A stretch of DNA of 64,000 nt, from assembly GCA_029204225.1 (NCBI GenBank), contig MU831891.1, positions 1 through 64,000 on the forward strand. The letters are read 5' to 3'. Below are positions 22,086 to 34,864 of the stretch, piece after piece. The notes below the pieces were generated by a model that saw only the letters and a program-made list of their open reading frames with translations, searched no databases and had not been told where the DNA came from. This DNA is from Diphasiastrum complanatum. Lineage: Eukaryota; Streptophyta; Lycopodiopsida; Lycopodiales; Lycopodiaceae. The position numbers and the translations under genes were made by a program. Every line of letters begins with the position of its first letter. Position 1 is the stretch's first letter.

Positions 22086-23223
22086 TATAGTCTTCCACAG
22101 AGACCAGGGTCTCCCCTACCCCCAACGAGGGTTTCAACTTACTAACGTGGAAAACATGATGAGTTCCAACGTTAGCTGGAAGGTCTAGTTTGTATGCGAC
22201 CTTGTTTATCACTTGGATAACCTTAAAAGGACCGCAATACCTAGGCGCCAACTTTGCACACTTAATAGTTTTCAAGCCCCTAGAGTGACTAGGGACTCTC
22301 AAAAACACCCAGTCGTTGACCATGAATACCTTGTGGTTCCGAGATAGATCAACATAGTGCCTTGCCCTGTTTTGGGCACTTCTTATGCTATCTTTAGCCA
22401 GCTGTAACATTTCTTGCATATCCGCAAGGAAATCAGCTGCGACATGCACCCATAGGTTTTTCATGCCAACACTAATTGGTGATCGAGGTTGAAAACCATA
22501 CATAAGCATGAAAGGGCTGAATCCGGTCACTGAATGTTTTGCACTGTTATATGCAAATTCCACCAGTGGAAGGTACTGTTCCCAATCAGATTGCCGATGG
22601 CCCACATATGCTCGAAGCATATCCTCCATCATCTGATTGGTCCTTTCCGTTTGACCGTCTGATTCTGGATGATCTGTAGAACTCAAACTTAAAGTTGTTT
22701 CCAACTTTTTAAATGCTGCTTGCCAAAAATTCCCAGTTGGGTCACGATCACTGATAATATTGCAAGACAGTGCGCATGGACTATCATGACACTCATGCAA
22801 GATTTGGGCCCTTACAGTGTCATTCTCCAGTACACACACTTTTCCTTTATGAAACAAAATCTTGTTTCGAATTAGGAAATCCGTTTCAGTCTTTCCCTGA
22901 TTCGAGGAATCTTGCAAATCTGAATCGACCCCCGAAAGTACTTGTTGCCAATACTTTCCAAAAAAAGGATCAGACTCATATAGTCCTTGAAGTGATTGAA
23001 ACAACTCTGGTTCTATAATAGTAAAGCACAAGTGATTAATAACCGGTAACCGACTCAAAGCATCCGCTAGAGTATTTTGACTTCCTTTACAATAACGTAT
23101 AGAAAAGTCAAAGATTTGCATCAGCTCAGCCCATCTAGCTTGCCTCCCCTTTAAATCTGTAGCATCACAGAAATATTGAAGAGTCTGATGATCCGTCAAA
23201 ACTTCAAATCTGGCTCCATACAA
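22069..23223 (-). pseudogene. E4 RNase H end and internally deleted integrase
   Basis: The frame begins with the RNase H tail (YGARFEVLTDHQTL, AELMQIFDFSI, ADALSRLP). It passes into the pre-integrase segment and then jumps from an ILHECHDSP block straight to the second half of the integrase core (NIISDRDP and ESDGQTERTNQ). The zinc finger and first catalytic Asp are missing; the sister copy at 42890-43260 still holds this part. The C-terminal integrase domain and GPFKVI block are present. The deletion kept the reading frame. Confidence 0.85.
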
Positions 23224-23232
23224 ATAATGTCA

Positions 23233-24537
23233 TCAAATTTTCAAAGAATGAACAATTGCAAACAGTTCCTTCTCATAGGTACAATACCTAGACTGAGAAG
23301 GATTGAGTTTCTTGCTTTCATAAGCCACAGGATGTCCATCCTGCATCAAAACAGCTCCAATAGCATAATCACTGGCATCGGTCCTAACCAGAAAAGTCTT
23401 ATTAGGATCGCCAATGATTAGTATTGGTGCCGAAGTGACACTTTTCTTAAGCAACTCAAAACAATTATTCATATCCTCCGTCCACACCACTAGTGGACTC
23501 TTAGCCCTCCGGCTTAGCTTCTTATAGCCTTTCAAGGCCTGGGTAAGGGGAAATGCCGATCGAGCAAATTGGGAAATATGCCGACGGAAAAATCCCACAA
23601 ACCCCAAGAAAGACTTGATTTCCTAAACTGTGGTGAGAATAGGCCAATCAATAACCCTCTGGATACGATCAACCTCAATCTCCACCTCCAGTTCGGAAAT
23701 CTTATGCCCAAGTAGGACAATTCCTTAGCAAAAAAGTCACACTTAGACTCCTTGGTAAAGAGCTTTTCCCTTCTTAGAATGTCCAAGACAATCCTAAGAT
23801 GCTCTTTATGTTCCGCCAAAGTCTTACTGAACACTAAGATATTATCTAAGAATACCACTACGAATCTTCCCAAATATGGCTTGAACAAATCGTTCATCAT
23901 TTGTTGGAAAGTTGTCGGTGCATTGGTCAAACCAAAAAGCAACACCAAAAATTCGTAATGACCAAAGCAAGTTCGAAACCCGCTTTTTGGTATATCTTCT
24001 GCCTTAATGCATATCTGATGGTAGCCCGATCTTAGATCTATCTTGGTAAAGTACAGCACCACCAAGATAGTCTATTGGATCATCCATCCGCGGTAGTGGA
24101 TATCTATTCTTAACGGTTACCTTGTTCAATTTCTTATAGTCGACGCAAAACCTTATAGTCTCGTCCTTCTTGGCCACCAGAACCATTGGTGATTCCCAAG
24201 GAGACTTACTAGGTTGTACCCACCCCTTTTTCAGGTAATCATGTAATTGTCTATTTACCTCAGCCTCTTCCAATGCACTCATCCTATAAAGACACTGTGG
24301 GATTGGAATTGCTCCAAGTATTAGGTCAATTTTATGATCAACTGTCCTTTCTGGTGGTAAACCTACAGGAAGGTCTAAAAAAGCATCATTGAATTCCTGC
24401 GTAAGTTCATTATAGGCTTCATATTCTGTAGTGTTATCACTGGGTATATTCATGGCATTTATGTTAAGTTCTTCATCATTGCAGCAAATGATATCATTAT
24501 GAAAACATAAATAAACTTTAAAATCAAAATTCTTCAT
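23233..24537 (-). pseudogene. E4 reverse transcriptase and RNase H N-terminus
   Basis: Minus-strand RT blocks: [56 protein letters not shown], the [15 protein letters not shown] block and the active-site line [12 protein letters not shown]. The box reads FLDN where the family has a D-D pair. RNase H starts near 23440 (LVRTDASDYAIGAVL). Frame changes occur near 24050 and 23700, and stop codons interrupt the join to the RNase H tail at about 23226-23231. Confidence 0.88.
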
Positions 24538-24808
24538 AATAGAATTAAGTTCCTATTTAGAATAAGGGTTAACATTTTTAGTGTCAACACTTAAACTAGC
24601 CTTGATCTTAATTAAAGAATTCTCATGCATAAAAGATAAAGATTTCTCAACAAAATCAATTCTCAATGATTTGTTCTTATCAAAATGCCATTATTGCCCA
24701 AGAACAATATCTACATTAGCTAATTGAACAACATGGAATTCTAGTTTTTCAGAATAATCCTGAATGTGCAATTCTACATCGAAAACAATAAAATCCATCA
24801 AATCGGAA

Positions 24809-25946
24809 TTACTTCCCAATGCCATTGTCACACGGTATTTTTTTCTCATTTTTTTTGGTAGGAAGGTTTAGCCTCTGTACCAAATTTACATCAATAAAGT
24901 TACGAGTGGATCTCGTGTCAAAAAGAACATTAACAACTTGATCATTAACTTTATCTTTAATGCAAATAAGGTCATTAGGACCAAAAACTAAAGAACTAAG
25001 GAAACAAACATCCATCTCACTACTTCGAGATAGATTACCTGAAGTTGAAGCTTGTTTTTTGACGCAATCACGTGCAAGGTGACCCTCGCCATTGCACTTG
25101 AAGCATAGATTCTTCTTACGAGCTTCAGCTTTATCATTGCCACCATGATGATTTTTAAAGTTTTTCTTGGTTTTCTTAGGATTGTTGGAATTGGGATGTG
25201 TTTCATTAACAACTTCCATATCCTTCCTCTTAAATTGAAAAACTTTTTTCCACTCATTAGGCTGTTGACCCCTAGGTGGCTTAAGTGTGTCATCAAAGTA
25301 TTTTGCAGCCCTAATAGCATCTTCTAGGGTTTTTGGATGGTTCCTAAGAACATCCACTTGATAATCTTTTGGTAACCCATCAATAAACATTAACATTTGT
25401 ACCTTAGGCGGAATATCACTATAAAGTGGATTCAGGTACTCATGAGAATCTTGAATAAATTGTTCCAAACCTTTATTCATGGTTAGATGACTCAACTTTT
25501 GGAAGTGTTCATAGTCATCTAAAAGTGGTAAAAAAATAATCCCTAAAAAGCTTGCAAAAATCATCCCATGTACAAGGTTGATTGCCCTTTGCAACTAAGT
25601 CATCCCACCAAACTAGGACTCTTCCTTCAAGGAACATGGTGACAGTGGATAACTTCTCAGATTCAGGGAATTGGTTCATGGCAAAGTATTTGTTCCAAAC
25701 ATTTAGCCAAGAACTTACCACTTGTAAGTTCCTATATTTCTTCTCCCCCTTAAACACTTTTACAGGAGGTGGAATTACATGCTTCTTTTGATTGGCTAAC
25801 CTAGACTCTAAGTCTTGGTTTCTTTGATTAGTTTCAAGAAGTTGCTTATTAGTGGCTTGAATTTGTTGGTATAAAAGTTCAAGAGCTTGTGCCACATTGG
25901 ATGAGTTTGATAGATCAAATGTTGGGTTTTCATTGGTTTGATCCAT
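24809..25946 (-). pseudogene. E4 gag and protease
   Basis: Gag runs from ATG at 25946. Its capsid-like region includes WLNVWNKYFAMNQFPE and VWWDDLVAKG, with a frame change near 25550. The zinc knuckle CFKCNGEGHLARDC lies in the second frame (25594-24809). Protease follows with FDTRSTRNFID, where the expected D-[ST]-G has Arg for Gly. Protease continues to about 24540 in broken frames. Confidence 0.87.
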
Positions 25947-26339
25947 TGGGGTTGCTTGTGTGTTTTCCTATTATGCAAATACAACAACACGTGCTCAAAT
26001 TAGAATGATAGAAATGCTTCAATTGTTACATCCAATGCAAATAAAAGGCATTTACTTCTATTCATTCAATCTTATTGTTTGTAAGCTCAATCCAAGCCTA
26101 CTATTTGCAAGCTTAATCCTTGCTTAAGAGGAAAACAACAAGAAGCTACATTTGCCTTAATCAAAAGCAAAAATGAAAACCAAATCTTTATGTAAACTTC
26201 AATTAACTAATCCAAGCTAATGTTTACATAAAGTTTCCATTCCCATTTCAATTCCATTTGTCATTTCAAAAGCAACCAAGTTTTTCACATTTCTCACTAT
26301 TCTAGATTTCCAAAGCCAAGAAACTAGTGTCTAGAAATG

Positions 26340-26640
26340 GATAACTAATGAAGCTTTATGAAAACTTCGATTTTCAGATCTGATTTTCAGATTTACAGGT
26401 CTGAAAATCAGAACTTCAAAATGACAAAAAATAGAATTTCAAAACTTGTTTTATGCACAAAGTTACAGTACCATTCCCTTCCTACATTGCCATCTTCATG
26501 AAACTAGGAGATAGAAAGGTGTAACTAATGAAGTTTGAATGAAAACTTCACTTTTCAGATCTGATTTTTCAGATTTACAGGTCTGAAAATAAGAACTTCA
26601 AAATGAAAATTAGAACTTCAAACACTTCATTTATGCCAAA
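26340..26640 (-). repeat. 180-bp imperfect tandem duplication in E4 leader
   Basis: The sequence from about 26343 recurs from about 26523 with the same order of motifs (AACTAATGAAG, CAGATCTGA, TTACAGGTCTGAAAAT). It lies between the primer-binding site and gag. Confidence 0.7.
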
Positions 26641-26985
26641 AAAAAACACTAGTTTTGATCAAAACACAAAGCTAGAATCAATCTTTTTGCCAAAAAAAGT
26701 TTGTGTATGTAGAGGAAGACTTCCTCTACCCATTCCACAAATCTTTTTTCAGAACTTTTAAAAACCCAAAGCCCACTTTAAAACTTCTCTAACATGATAA
26801 AAAATCAACCCCTAAACAATTCTATAAGCATCACTACTCTCTTCCAAAGAGAACTAGATTCATTGGGTACTTCAACTACAAGCTTCCTACAACTAGAAAA
26901 GCCTATAATCTTCCCCAAAAAAAAATTTAGTTGGTGATCTTAATAGAACTTGAAGAAGGTTAGAAAGGTTACCATCCTTTGTCTA

Positions 26986-26997
26986 GCTCTGATACCA
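26986..26997 (-). other. E4 primer-binding site
   Basis: Minus-strand TGGTATCAGAGC lies one base inside the LTR end and is complementary to initiator Met-tRNA. Confidence 0.9.
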
Positions 26998-26998
26998 C

Positions 26999-28041
26999 TT
27001 TTACAAGTAGAGGTGAGGAAGTCCTCCAAATCCAAAGTAGAGCCTCCAAATGTCCTCCAAGCAACTTGCAAGCTTCAAGATGCTCCCCAACTCCAAGCTA
27101 GGATGCCTTCACTTGCAAGTAAGGATCTGCAAGCCTCCAAGGATCTCTCCCCCACCTGTGTCCCTACTCTTTAAACACAAAGATAGATAACAAGCTGGCC
27201 TCAAGTATTCACCACCCAATCATAGCTAGATCCAAGCTCCAAGCAAGACCTATGTAGCACCCTCTTGCTAACCATAAACAAATCACAAGCATACCACAAC
27301 ACTCCATAGCATACTCAAGATCCAAACCCTACTTATGTCCCATACCATAAGCACTCTACACACTAGTAGCAACACTAGAGCATAAGCAAAGCAAACAAGA
27401 GAGATCTCCCTCTCCCAATGGACGCCCTACTACCCTCATATAGATGGCCCATGGACCCCTCCAATGCACTATGGAGTTCCATGCTCATCCAATGAGAGAG
27501 AGAGAAGCCTAGGGGAGTTAAAGAATCTCCAAGAGCCTCCATAGGCTTATGGAATGTCAAGAGACTCCTTCCATAACCTATGACTCTTTGAATGCCTTTG
27601 TTGTGGGAGTTGGGAACTCAATGGACACTTTAGAGGGGCGCCCTCCTACTAGGTCCCATTGCCCAAGTTGTGCAAGTATACTTTGGTCCTAGACCAATAA
27701 AGTGATATGGTTCAAGGTTGAGGCCCAAGGTTTAGAAAAATAGTCATCCAATGACTTTCTAACACTTCTCTAGGTTCCATACCTCCATCCAAGGCATAAA
27801 CACCTACCTGCCCTTAACCAAGGACACTAGTACCTTAATCTAAGACACCTACCCTTAATACTAAGGGTACCCCTTATCCAAGGGTCACGTGACTCCATAC
27901 CTCCAACTAAGGTATAGTTACTTGCATGTCCTTATCCAAGGGCACATACCCTTAATCCTAAGGGTACCTTGACATTTAGCCCCCAACACTAAATGGACTA
28001 TTAAGGGTCTGAAGTACTGCTAGTTACATAGGTATGTAACA
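26999..28041 (-). repeat. E4 5' LTR
   Basis: 1043 bp, with the same ends as the copy at 20785-21865. It lies next to the primer-binding site, so it is the promoter-bearing LTR for this minus-strand element. Confidence 0.92.
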
Positions 28042-28141
28042 ACTTTGGTGCGAAGTTTATTTGGTGACATGAAGTTCAGACAAAAAGTTGTATTTTTCTC
28101 TTTCGAGAAGTTACTTCATGTTATGTTATGCATTTTCATAT

Positions 28142-28149
28142 AAGGAGGG
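28142..28149 (+). other. E3 polypurine tract
   Basis: AAGGAGGG directly precedes the TGTTGGAATG start of the E3 3' LTR. Confidence 0.85.
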
Positions 28150-28628
28150 TGTTGGAATGTAAATGGAATTGATTACATTACCATAGATTACTTTGACCCA
28201 AAAGGTTGAGAGTTGTGTAACCATGGTCATTTATTATATTAGGCCCACTAAACTTAGAGTTGACTAAGTTAGGATGAAATTAACTTGGTAGGGACTCATG
28301 GGTCCACTAGGCCTAATTGTGACATTGAGTACCCCAACTTGACATATTGGAAGTACCTTAGTCTTTCTATGTAACTTATAGAAAATTGGATAGTCAATAG
28401 TCAAGTAGTTGGATAGCCAATAGTCATGAAGTTGGATAGCCATCTTGGACTATATATATATGTGCATCCCATTTGTATGAGACACTTTTGTAAGCGATAC
28501 TGACTATTCTCCTTGGTTGTCCACAAGGTTCTACAAGAGGGTTTCTAGCCATCTCTCTCTTTCTTTTGAGAATGCTTCGTGTGATTGAATAGTTAAGATT
28601 CTGGATCCTTAAGCTTCTATTTCCTACA
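28150..28628 (+). repeat. E3 3' LTR
   Basis: 479 bp copy of 15855-16335, ending TTCCTACA and followed by the AAGTA target duplication. A TATA run occurs near 28449. Confidence 0.93.
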
Positions 28629-28633
28629 AAGTA

Positions 28634-29939
28634 GTAGCAAAGGCAAGATTTCTCTCACGAAGAGCCTGAGCACACTAAGGAACATCCAAAATCCATGGAA
28701 CACTAGAACAATTTCGTCAATTTTGAGAGGCTAAAAATATCATCGCAGGCTGGCGAGGATGGGTGACTTTGCCGGAGGATGATAAGGTTTGGAGGGAGTG
28801 GGGTAAACCACTCAAGACCCTGAGGGCAAGGAAAACCAAGGACAACCACATGGTGGAGGAAATAAATGATGAAAAAGATTGTTGGAGGGCGATACCTGCC
28901 GCCCTACACAGAGATGTTGAACAAGTAGCAGTTTGTGGAGTTAGAGTTTGTTGCATCCTATATTGTACACCGTTTTTGGGGAAGAATGATGATGGATTCC
29001 TTGTGCTGTAATAGCTGTTACAAGATCTATAATCTAGAATGCTTGATGCAATTTTGCTTGTGTTGTTGTGTTGTAATTGTGGTCATATCTCTTACTTTCA
29101 TGACACAAGTGATGATTATGTAAGACAATCTGAGCATGGTTTTATATAGTTCTTTGTAGAACATAATGTCTTGTTGTCTACTGAGACCAGGTGAGAATAA
29201 AATTGATGTTAGAGTTATTCTAGAGATGGAGTAGTAAGAGGCTAAGACTATTAGGTCCCTGGTTGAGGATCTATCAAGTTAACTGTGAGATAGTAACTGA
29301 AGTGATGCTTTGAAATATGACAAGATGGAAGGTACATGGGTGGTGAAATGTATGCATGCATGAGTGAAGGTCGTGAGGACTGGTTGAACGATAGCTTGGA
29401 ATAGAGAGAGTTTTATAAATGCCCTTGTGTGAAATGGGAATCAGAAGAGGTTCAATGGGGAGAGCTATAACATCCAACACACCAAGATAGAAGAGAGAGA
29501 AACAACTTTCTGCTTTTATCCATGTATGCAAAGTCCAGTTGTGAGAGAGAAGTAGACCTATCGTGGGATTAGGTTTATTGCATGCAGAGAGGGGGCTTGG
29601 TGATTGGCTGACGAGACAATTACAACATTAGCTAGTCGGGGTTGAATACAAAGTTTTGAAATGCACTGTTTTGTGAACAACATAGTCATCGGGGTAGCTG
29701 AGTTGGTCAGGGAGTTTTGATCTTGACTACATATGCTTAGGAGTTGTTGTCAGTGAACAGAGGCAAGTATGGGGCAAAAATTCACTGCTACATGGGATCA
29801 TGTATTTATACTTGTGCATAGTTTACTTTTATATTGTGGTGTTGAGTTTGATCTTGCCTTTGTGTTTAAACACTGGAGATTGGTGTTGTAGCGTACTTGC
29901 ATCACATTTTCATACCTTTTTTTCTGAAGAGGTTTTACT
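28634..29939. other. No gene recognised
   Basis: Short frames only, none with a recognisable domain. It could be intron or flank of the ASCC1-like gene further right. Confidence 0.35.
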
Positions 29940-30567
29940 CATAGTTGCACAGAATCGTGTTTCTGGGAGGAGACGTTTCGGAAACCGCGTTTTTGAGAAA
30001 CGTGTTTCTCTTCCCAGAATCGCAAAAAAAAAAAAAAAAATTAATTTATTTTTTTTTTTGGAAAAATTGCTTATGGCTGAAATTTTTTTAGGGGATCAAT
30101 GGTCTCTGGTTTTCAATAAATGCTCAGGGGGTTCGGGGGGCGGTAGCCCCTCGGTGGGGAGTTTGGGGGGCAACGCCCCCCAACGACAGGGTCCGGAGGC
30201 TGCCGGTAGACCCCGGCCTCGATGGTAAGGCCTCTTCATGACTTGGCCTGCCAACTCCCTGAGCAAAAACACACTTACTTGGACCATCTGTGATCGTAAC
30301 AGACATGCTAGAGGTTAGTTTTAATTTTTTTACCCTTAACAAAACCCAACATGGATTAATGCACCTGAATTGGACCATCCTGCACCTGAAACAGTCAGTA
30401 AATTACACAATAATTATGCTCTTAATTAGAGATTTCACCTGATACCCATATTGCACAAAAAAAAAACCAAAAAACAAAAAAAAATTAAAAATAAAGGTTT
30501 CTGAAAAAAAATTCCATATTTCCAAAACGCATTTCTGAATGCGTTTCTGGAACGCAATGCAACTATG
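29940..30567. mobile_element. MITE-like element A
   Basis: Terminal inverted repeats CATAGTTGCA and TGCAACTATG bound 628 bp. The flanks end GTTTTACT and begin GAACTTTTACT, suggesting a 7-8 bp target duplication. Inside lie multiple GAAACGnGTTTC-type motifs near both ends and a GC-rich core (30125-30225) with inverted GGGGGGC/GCCCCCC tracts. No transposase is present. Its ends and motifs are shared with element B at 31378. Confidence 0.7.
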
Positions 30568-30989
30568 GAACTTTTACTTCCAATCTCAATCATCAAATAA
30601 TATTTCTCAAGAGTAATAATTTCCTATTATTCATCAGAAGTTAAAGCGTATAATTCGTTTTATGCAGTATTATATTTGGAGAATTATAGATTACTACCCA
30701 TCACCGAACCCCATGATTGGAGGCTGGAATTGTTTGATGCTACTTCAATTTTCTTTTCACTATTTGCTTAAAGAAGTCCGTTTTATGGCGTTTTATTTAT
30801 AATCATGATTCTGATTGTTTGCTTATCCCAAGTAAGAAATTGAAGCTTGATATAGTCTACTTGATGATCTTGTTTTTTTTTGTGGTTTTTGCCCTCACAA
30901 AGTGCCAGTTAAATCTACCAAGCCTAAAGAACATCAATTTTGATTATGGCATTCAAAAAAACATCGGTTGACATGTTCCTGCATCTCAC

Positions 30990-31293
30990 ATGTTGTTAGC
31001 CCCACCAAAAAATGCAGATCATCTGGAAAAGTCCATCTTCATAAGTCCAGAAACATTCCATTTGACCCTGCTCATGCTTCGACTGCATAGCGAAGAGCGT
31101 ATAAAGGCTGCTGCTGAAGTGCTGCAGGTCAGTCTTGCAATTGTATCCATGGTACTTGATGTGTGCATTAGTTAAAGACTCTGTGTCCGTGGGACATAAT
31201 TTTGTTGATCGTTCTCAACTTCTGCAGAGAGCTTTACCACAAGTTTATTCTGCTTTGGAGGGGCGTTCTGTTGCTATCAATATCAAAGGACTG
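30990..31293 (+). CDS. ASCC1/AKAP7-like 2H phosphoesterase gene, two exons (partial)
   Basis: Exon 1 (about 30990-31127) encodes IFISPETFHLTLLMLRL, the first H-x-T motif region of the 2H/AKAP7-type domain found in ASCC1, and ends at CAG before gtcag. Exon 2 (31228-31293) follows a tctgcag acceptor, encodes VYSALEGRSVAINIKGL and ends before gtaaaat; both junctions are phase 0. In ASCC1 homologues these two segments are consecutive. ASCC1 links to RNA processing and transcription co-activation, and plants have homologues of unclear role. The KH domain, N-terminus and second H-x-T motif were not found here. They may lie in other exons, or this may be a remnant. The first codon shown is not claimed as the true start. 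Confidence 0.6.
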
Positions 31294-31377
31294 GTAAAAT
31301 CTCTCGATTTTTTTCATCCTCGGAATTTTGTGATACAAGAAATTTCCAGTGCATCAACTAAAAAAAATGAATCGAAG

Positions 31378-31694
31378 CATAGTTGCACTCCCATTTCAGA
31401 AACGTGTTTCTCAGCAACTTTTTTTTATTTATTTTTTATTTTTGTGGGCAATATGGGTATCAGATTAAAGCTCTCATTATGGGCATTGCATTTCTATAGG
31501 TTGCCAAGTGTTTTGGTTACAGTTGGGGGTCCAGTTTAGGTGTGGCAATCCTTGTTTAGGCCTAGTTTAGGGCAATTTTAGGGCAAATATAAATGTATAT
31601 ATATGTATTGTTTTTCTTTTTTGGCACGATTCTGCTCCTAGAAACGCGTTTCTGAGAACGTTTTTGCCTAGAAACGCGTTTCTGAGCAACTATG
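31378..31694. mobile_element. MITE-like element B
   Basis: 317 bp bounded by CATAGTTGCA and GCAACTATG. It shares with element A the ends, the AGAAACGCGTTTCT palindrome (exact at 31640-31653 and 31670-31683) and an internal ATATGGGTATCAG block that sits inverted relative to A. It lies in the intron after exon 2 of the ASCC1-like gene. Confidence 0.7.
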
Positions 31695-32958
31695 AAATTT
31701 ATGAAAGGTAGATTTGCACTATTACTCCTTAACTTAGAATCTCTCCCAGAATAGTCCCACATGTAAAGGCTTTTTTTTTTTCCCAACTGGCCATCGTTTT
31801 CTGGATATATAGAGGGGCCATGAGACTTATGAACATGACAACCTAATTTCTCTCTAAAGAAGGGCTTTGAGTTTTCAGCCTGAATTGCTGAATCCATCCT
31901 CCTTGATTTGCTGACACTGAAACAGCAATAGAAGACAGGTGCTATGATATTGAAAAGGCAAGATAGTGTTTGAAAATGAAGTTTTACAAATTTAATCAAT
32001 GAGATGACAAATGTTGCTTTTTCTTTAACGTTTCTTACATTGGGGCTCTATTGGAAGATCATGCAATATGTTTAGTGTGTTGAAGCAGGTCTTGGTTCTG
32101 CTCAATACAGGATTTGACATGTTACTTTGGGGTCAGTTGTCTCTCTATTTTGTAAGCTTGTCATCCAAACGATAAGTCTTGTTTTTGGACAACTAAATAA
32201 TGTTATAGTGCATCAGTAAGCAGAGATCTGAAAGTAAGATATGCGTGGCTGAGGATATTATGATGTGTTGTCACCCGGTGCTTTATTTGTTTGAATGCCT
32301 TGAGTATATGATTTTGATAAGGATCCAGTTTGGCTACACAATCCACTGTGACAAACCAAAATCATTCAAGTACATATGTCACCTTTGGGTGGGATGTGAA
32401 AGTTATCGGAGCTTTTGTATACTCTGCTCGTTTGTTGGTTTCATTTTGAGTCTTTTGTGTGCTTTTTGAGACTGCCTCAACAGAAGGGCTCCTCTGTAGG
32501 GGATCACTACCAGGGAGTCTAATGGTCAGTGATTCCCTGTTTTCTTTTCAGAGAGTCATCAATTTTTTGGACTCACCGTTTTTCCCACATATTCTTGATG
32601 CTCATTGCTCTGCTTTATCATGTTGACAATCTTATGAATCATTGTTGCTTCTCTAACTCAGTCCATGAATGCCATATTTTTATAGTCTATGTGTTGACGT
32701 TTTGCTACCAGCTCCTAGTATTTTGCACTTTTATCCCATCAATTCATTTTGGTGAATGGCAAAGAGCAAACTGAATTTGATGCGGTGATCAAGGCTCAGG
32801 AAGATGAGTAGATGAAATGTTAGTGAGCTTGCATAGAGATATTGCACCTTATAAAGGCTTGCACCAGGTGAGCCCTATGCAGGTCCGATTACAATACACT
32901 TGCATTTATTAGCGCTTTAGCATTCAACATTATCATTAAATATACATGAGAGATGTTC

Positions 32959-32961
<3 letters not shown>
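31695..32961. other. No gene recognised
   Basis: I searched for further ASCC1-like exons on the plus strand and saw none that I can support. Confidence 0.35.
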
Positions 32962-33038
<77 letters not shown>

Positions 33039-33049
33039 AAGAAAGAAAG
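32962..33049. repeat. Compound microsatellite (TG)n-(GA)n-(GAAA)n
   Basis: A TG/GT run to about 32991 passes into GA repeats to about 33033 and ends with GAAA repeats. Confidence 0.95.
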
Positions 33050-33231
33050 TAATGTCTTTTCCATGCCAAAAGGCATATAAGACTGGAGAGGTAGTACAAC
33101 AGAGTAAATGGAACTCGGACGGAGCAGTGCCGTCAACAGAAAACTAGACTAAAACTAAAACGTAAATCGCTATGTAAAAGCTCATCTCTCACGCAGGAGA
33201 GGAAATAAATGGCCGTAGCTCAAAACATCTC

Positions 33232-34132
<901 letters not shown>

Positions 34133-34864
34133 TATGTGACTTTAATGCTTTGGATCCTTCATTGCCTCTTGACATCTCAGCAGCTGTCCATGCCATTATT
34201 GAATCACTTTAGTTTTGTTTGCTTGTTTGTCGGTAATAGGAGTTGCTTGCATTATTGGGCACCTTGAGTTCCGAGGATTGAATAAGCTTCAACTTTACCC
34301 TCTCACAGGTTGCCTTCCAAGATCAATTTCGTAAAGGTCAACTTAAATAAAAGCCATCATCCTGTCAGGGCATGTTCTGCTTCTGCTGCTTCTTAGTCAA
34401 AATCCTCTGCTGCCGTCTTTGACCTCCCTGAGAATATTTTTTTGCATGTTTTCCTTGTATTGAGCACCAAGAATGCTTGTTGCTTTTATTGTTTCTATCA
34501 ATATTTCTAGTTTCTTCATTATTCCTTGCACCCTATGAGCAGTGTTGGTACATGCAACTTAGTTGTGGGCATTGTACCAGCAAGAAATGTTGATAGGCGA
34601 TTTTTTTCTTATTGGGTATGTTTACATGTCCTAAGTACTTTCAGGAACTCATGAAGAGAAAATCAAATGCAAAGATTTGGGAGGAATTATTCAAATAATA
34701 GAGTAATCATGATACAAGATTTGTAAAAACTCTCATAAATATCAATATATTTCTCATTTTTTGAGAATGTACATGTGCGTCCTGTATTTTACAATGGATG
34801 CTTTTGCCCATAATTATTCCCAGGGCATTACATCAAAAATGTATATCTCTATTTAATCTATTAT
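34133..34864. other. No gene recognised
   Basis: AT-rich, no coding signal. It may include the left end of the transposon that carries the Ulp1 gene, but no terminal repeat was identified. Confidence 0.35.

Larger units (their letters stand above)
20785..28041 (-). mobile_element. E4: Ty3/gypsy chromovirus nested in E3
   Basis: Minus-strand element with LTRs at 26999-28041 (5') and 20785-21865 (3'), a Met-tRNA primer site, gag, protease, RT, RNase H, integrase, chromodomain and polypurine tract. Flanks are ACTTC (20780-20784) and ACTTT (28042-28046), a target duplication with one mismatch. It interrupts E3 downstream of its integrase. The polyprotein is broken in several places and much of integrase is deleted. 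Confidence 0.93.
15855..28628 (+). mobile_element. E3: Ty1/copia element lacking RT and RNase H, split by E4
   Basis: LTRs at 15855-16335 and 28150-28628, a Met-tRNA primer site, gag, protease and integrase remnants, a polypurine tract and an exact AAGTA target duplication define the element. Without the nested E4 insertion (20785-28041) it is about 5.5 kb. No RT or RNase H blocks exist between integrase and 3' LTR, so it is non-autonomous. Confidence 0.93.

Noticed and set aside
28763-29011. 82-aa plus frame as a host gene
   Set aside because: No recognisable domain, no splice or start evidence, and an overlapping antisense frame of similar length.
30096-30378. Pro/Gly-rich frames at the GC-rich core of MITE-like element A
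   Set aside because: They arise from the GC-rich inverted tracts, are open in several frames at once, and lie inside a non-coding element.
32917-33147. Open frames made of Ser-Leu, Arg-Glu or Thr-His repeats
   Set aside because: They are translations of the TG/GA microsatellite with no domain on either side.
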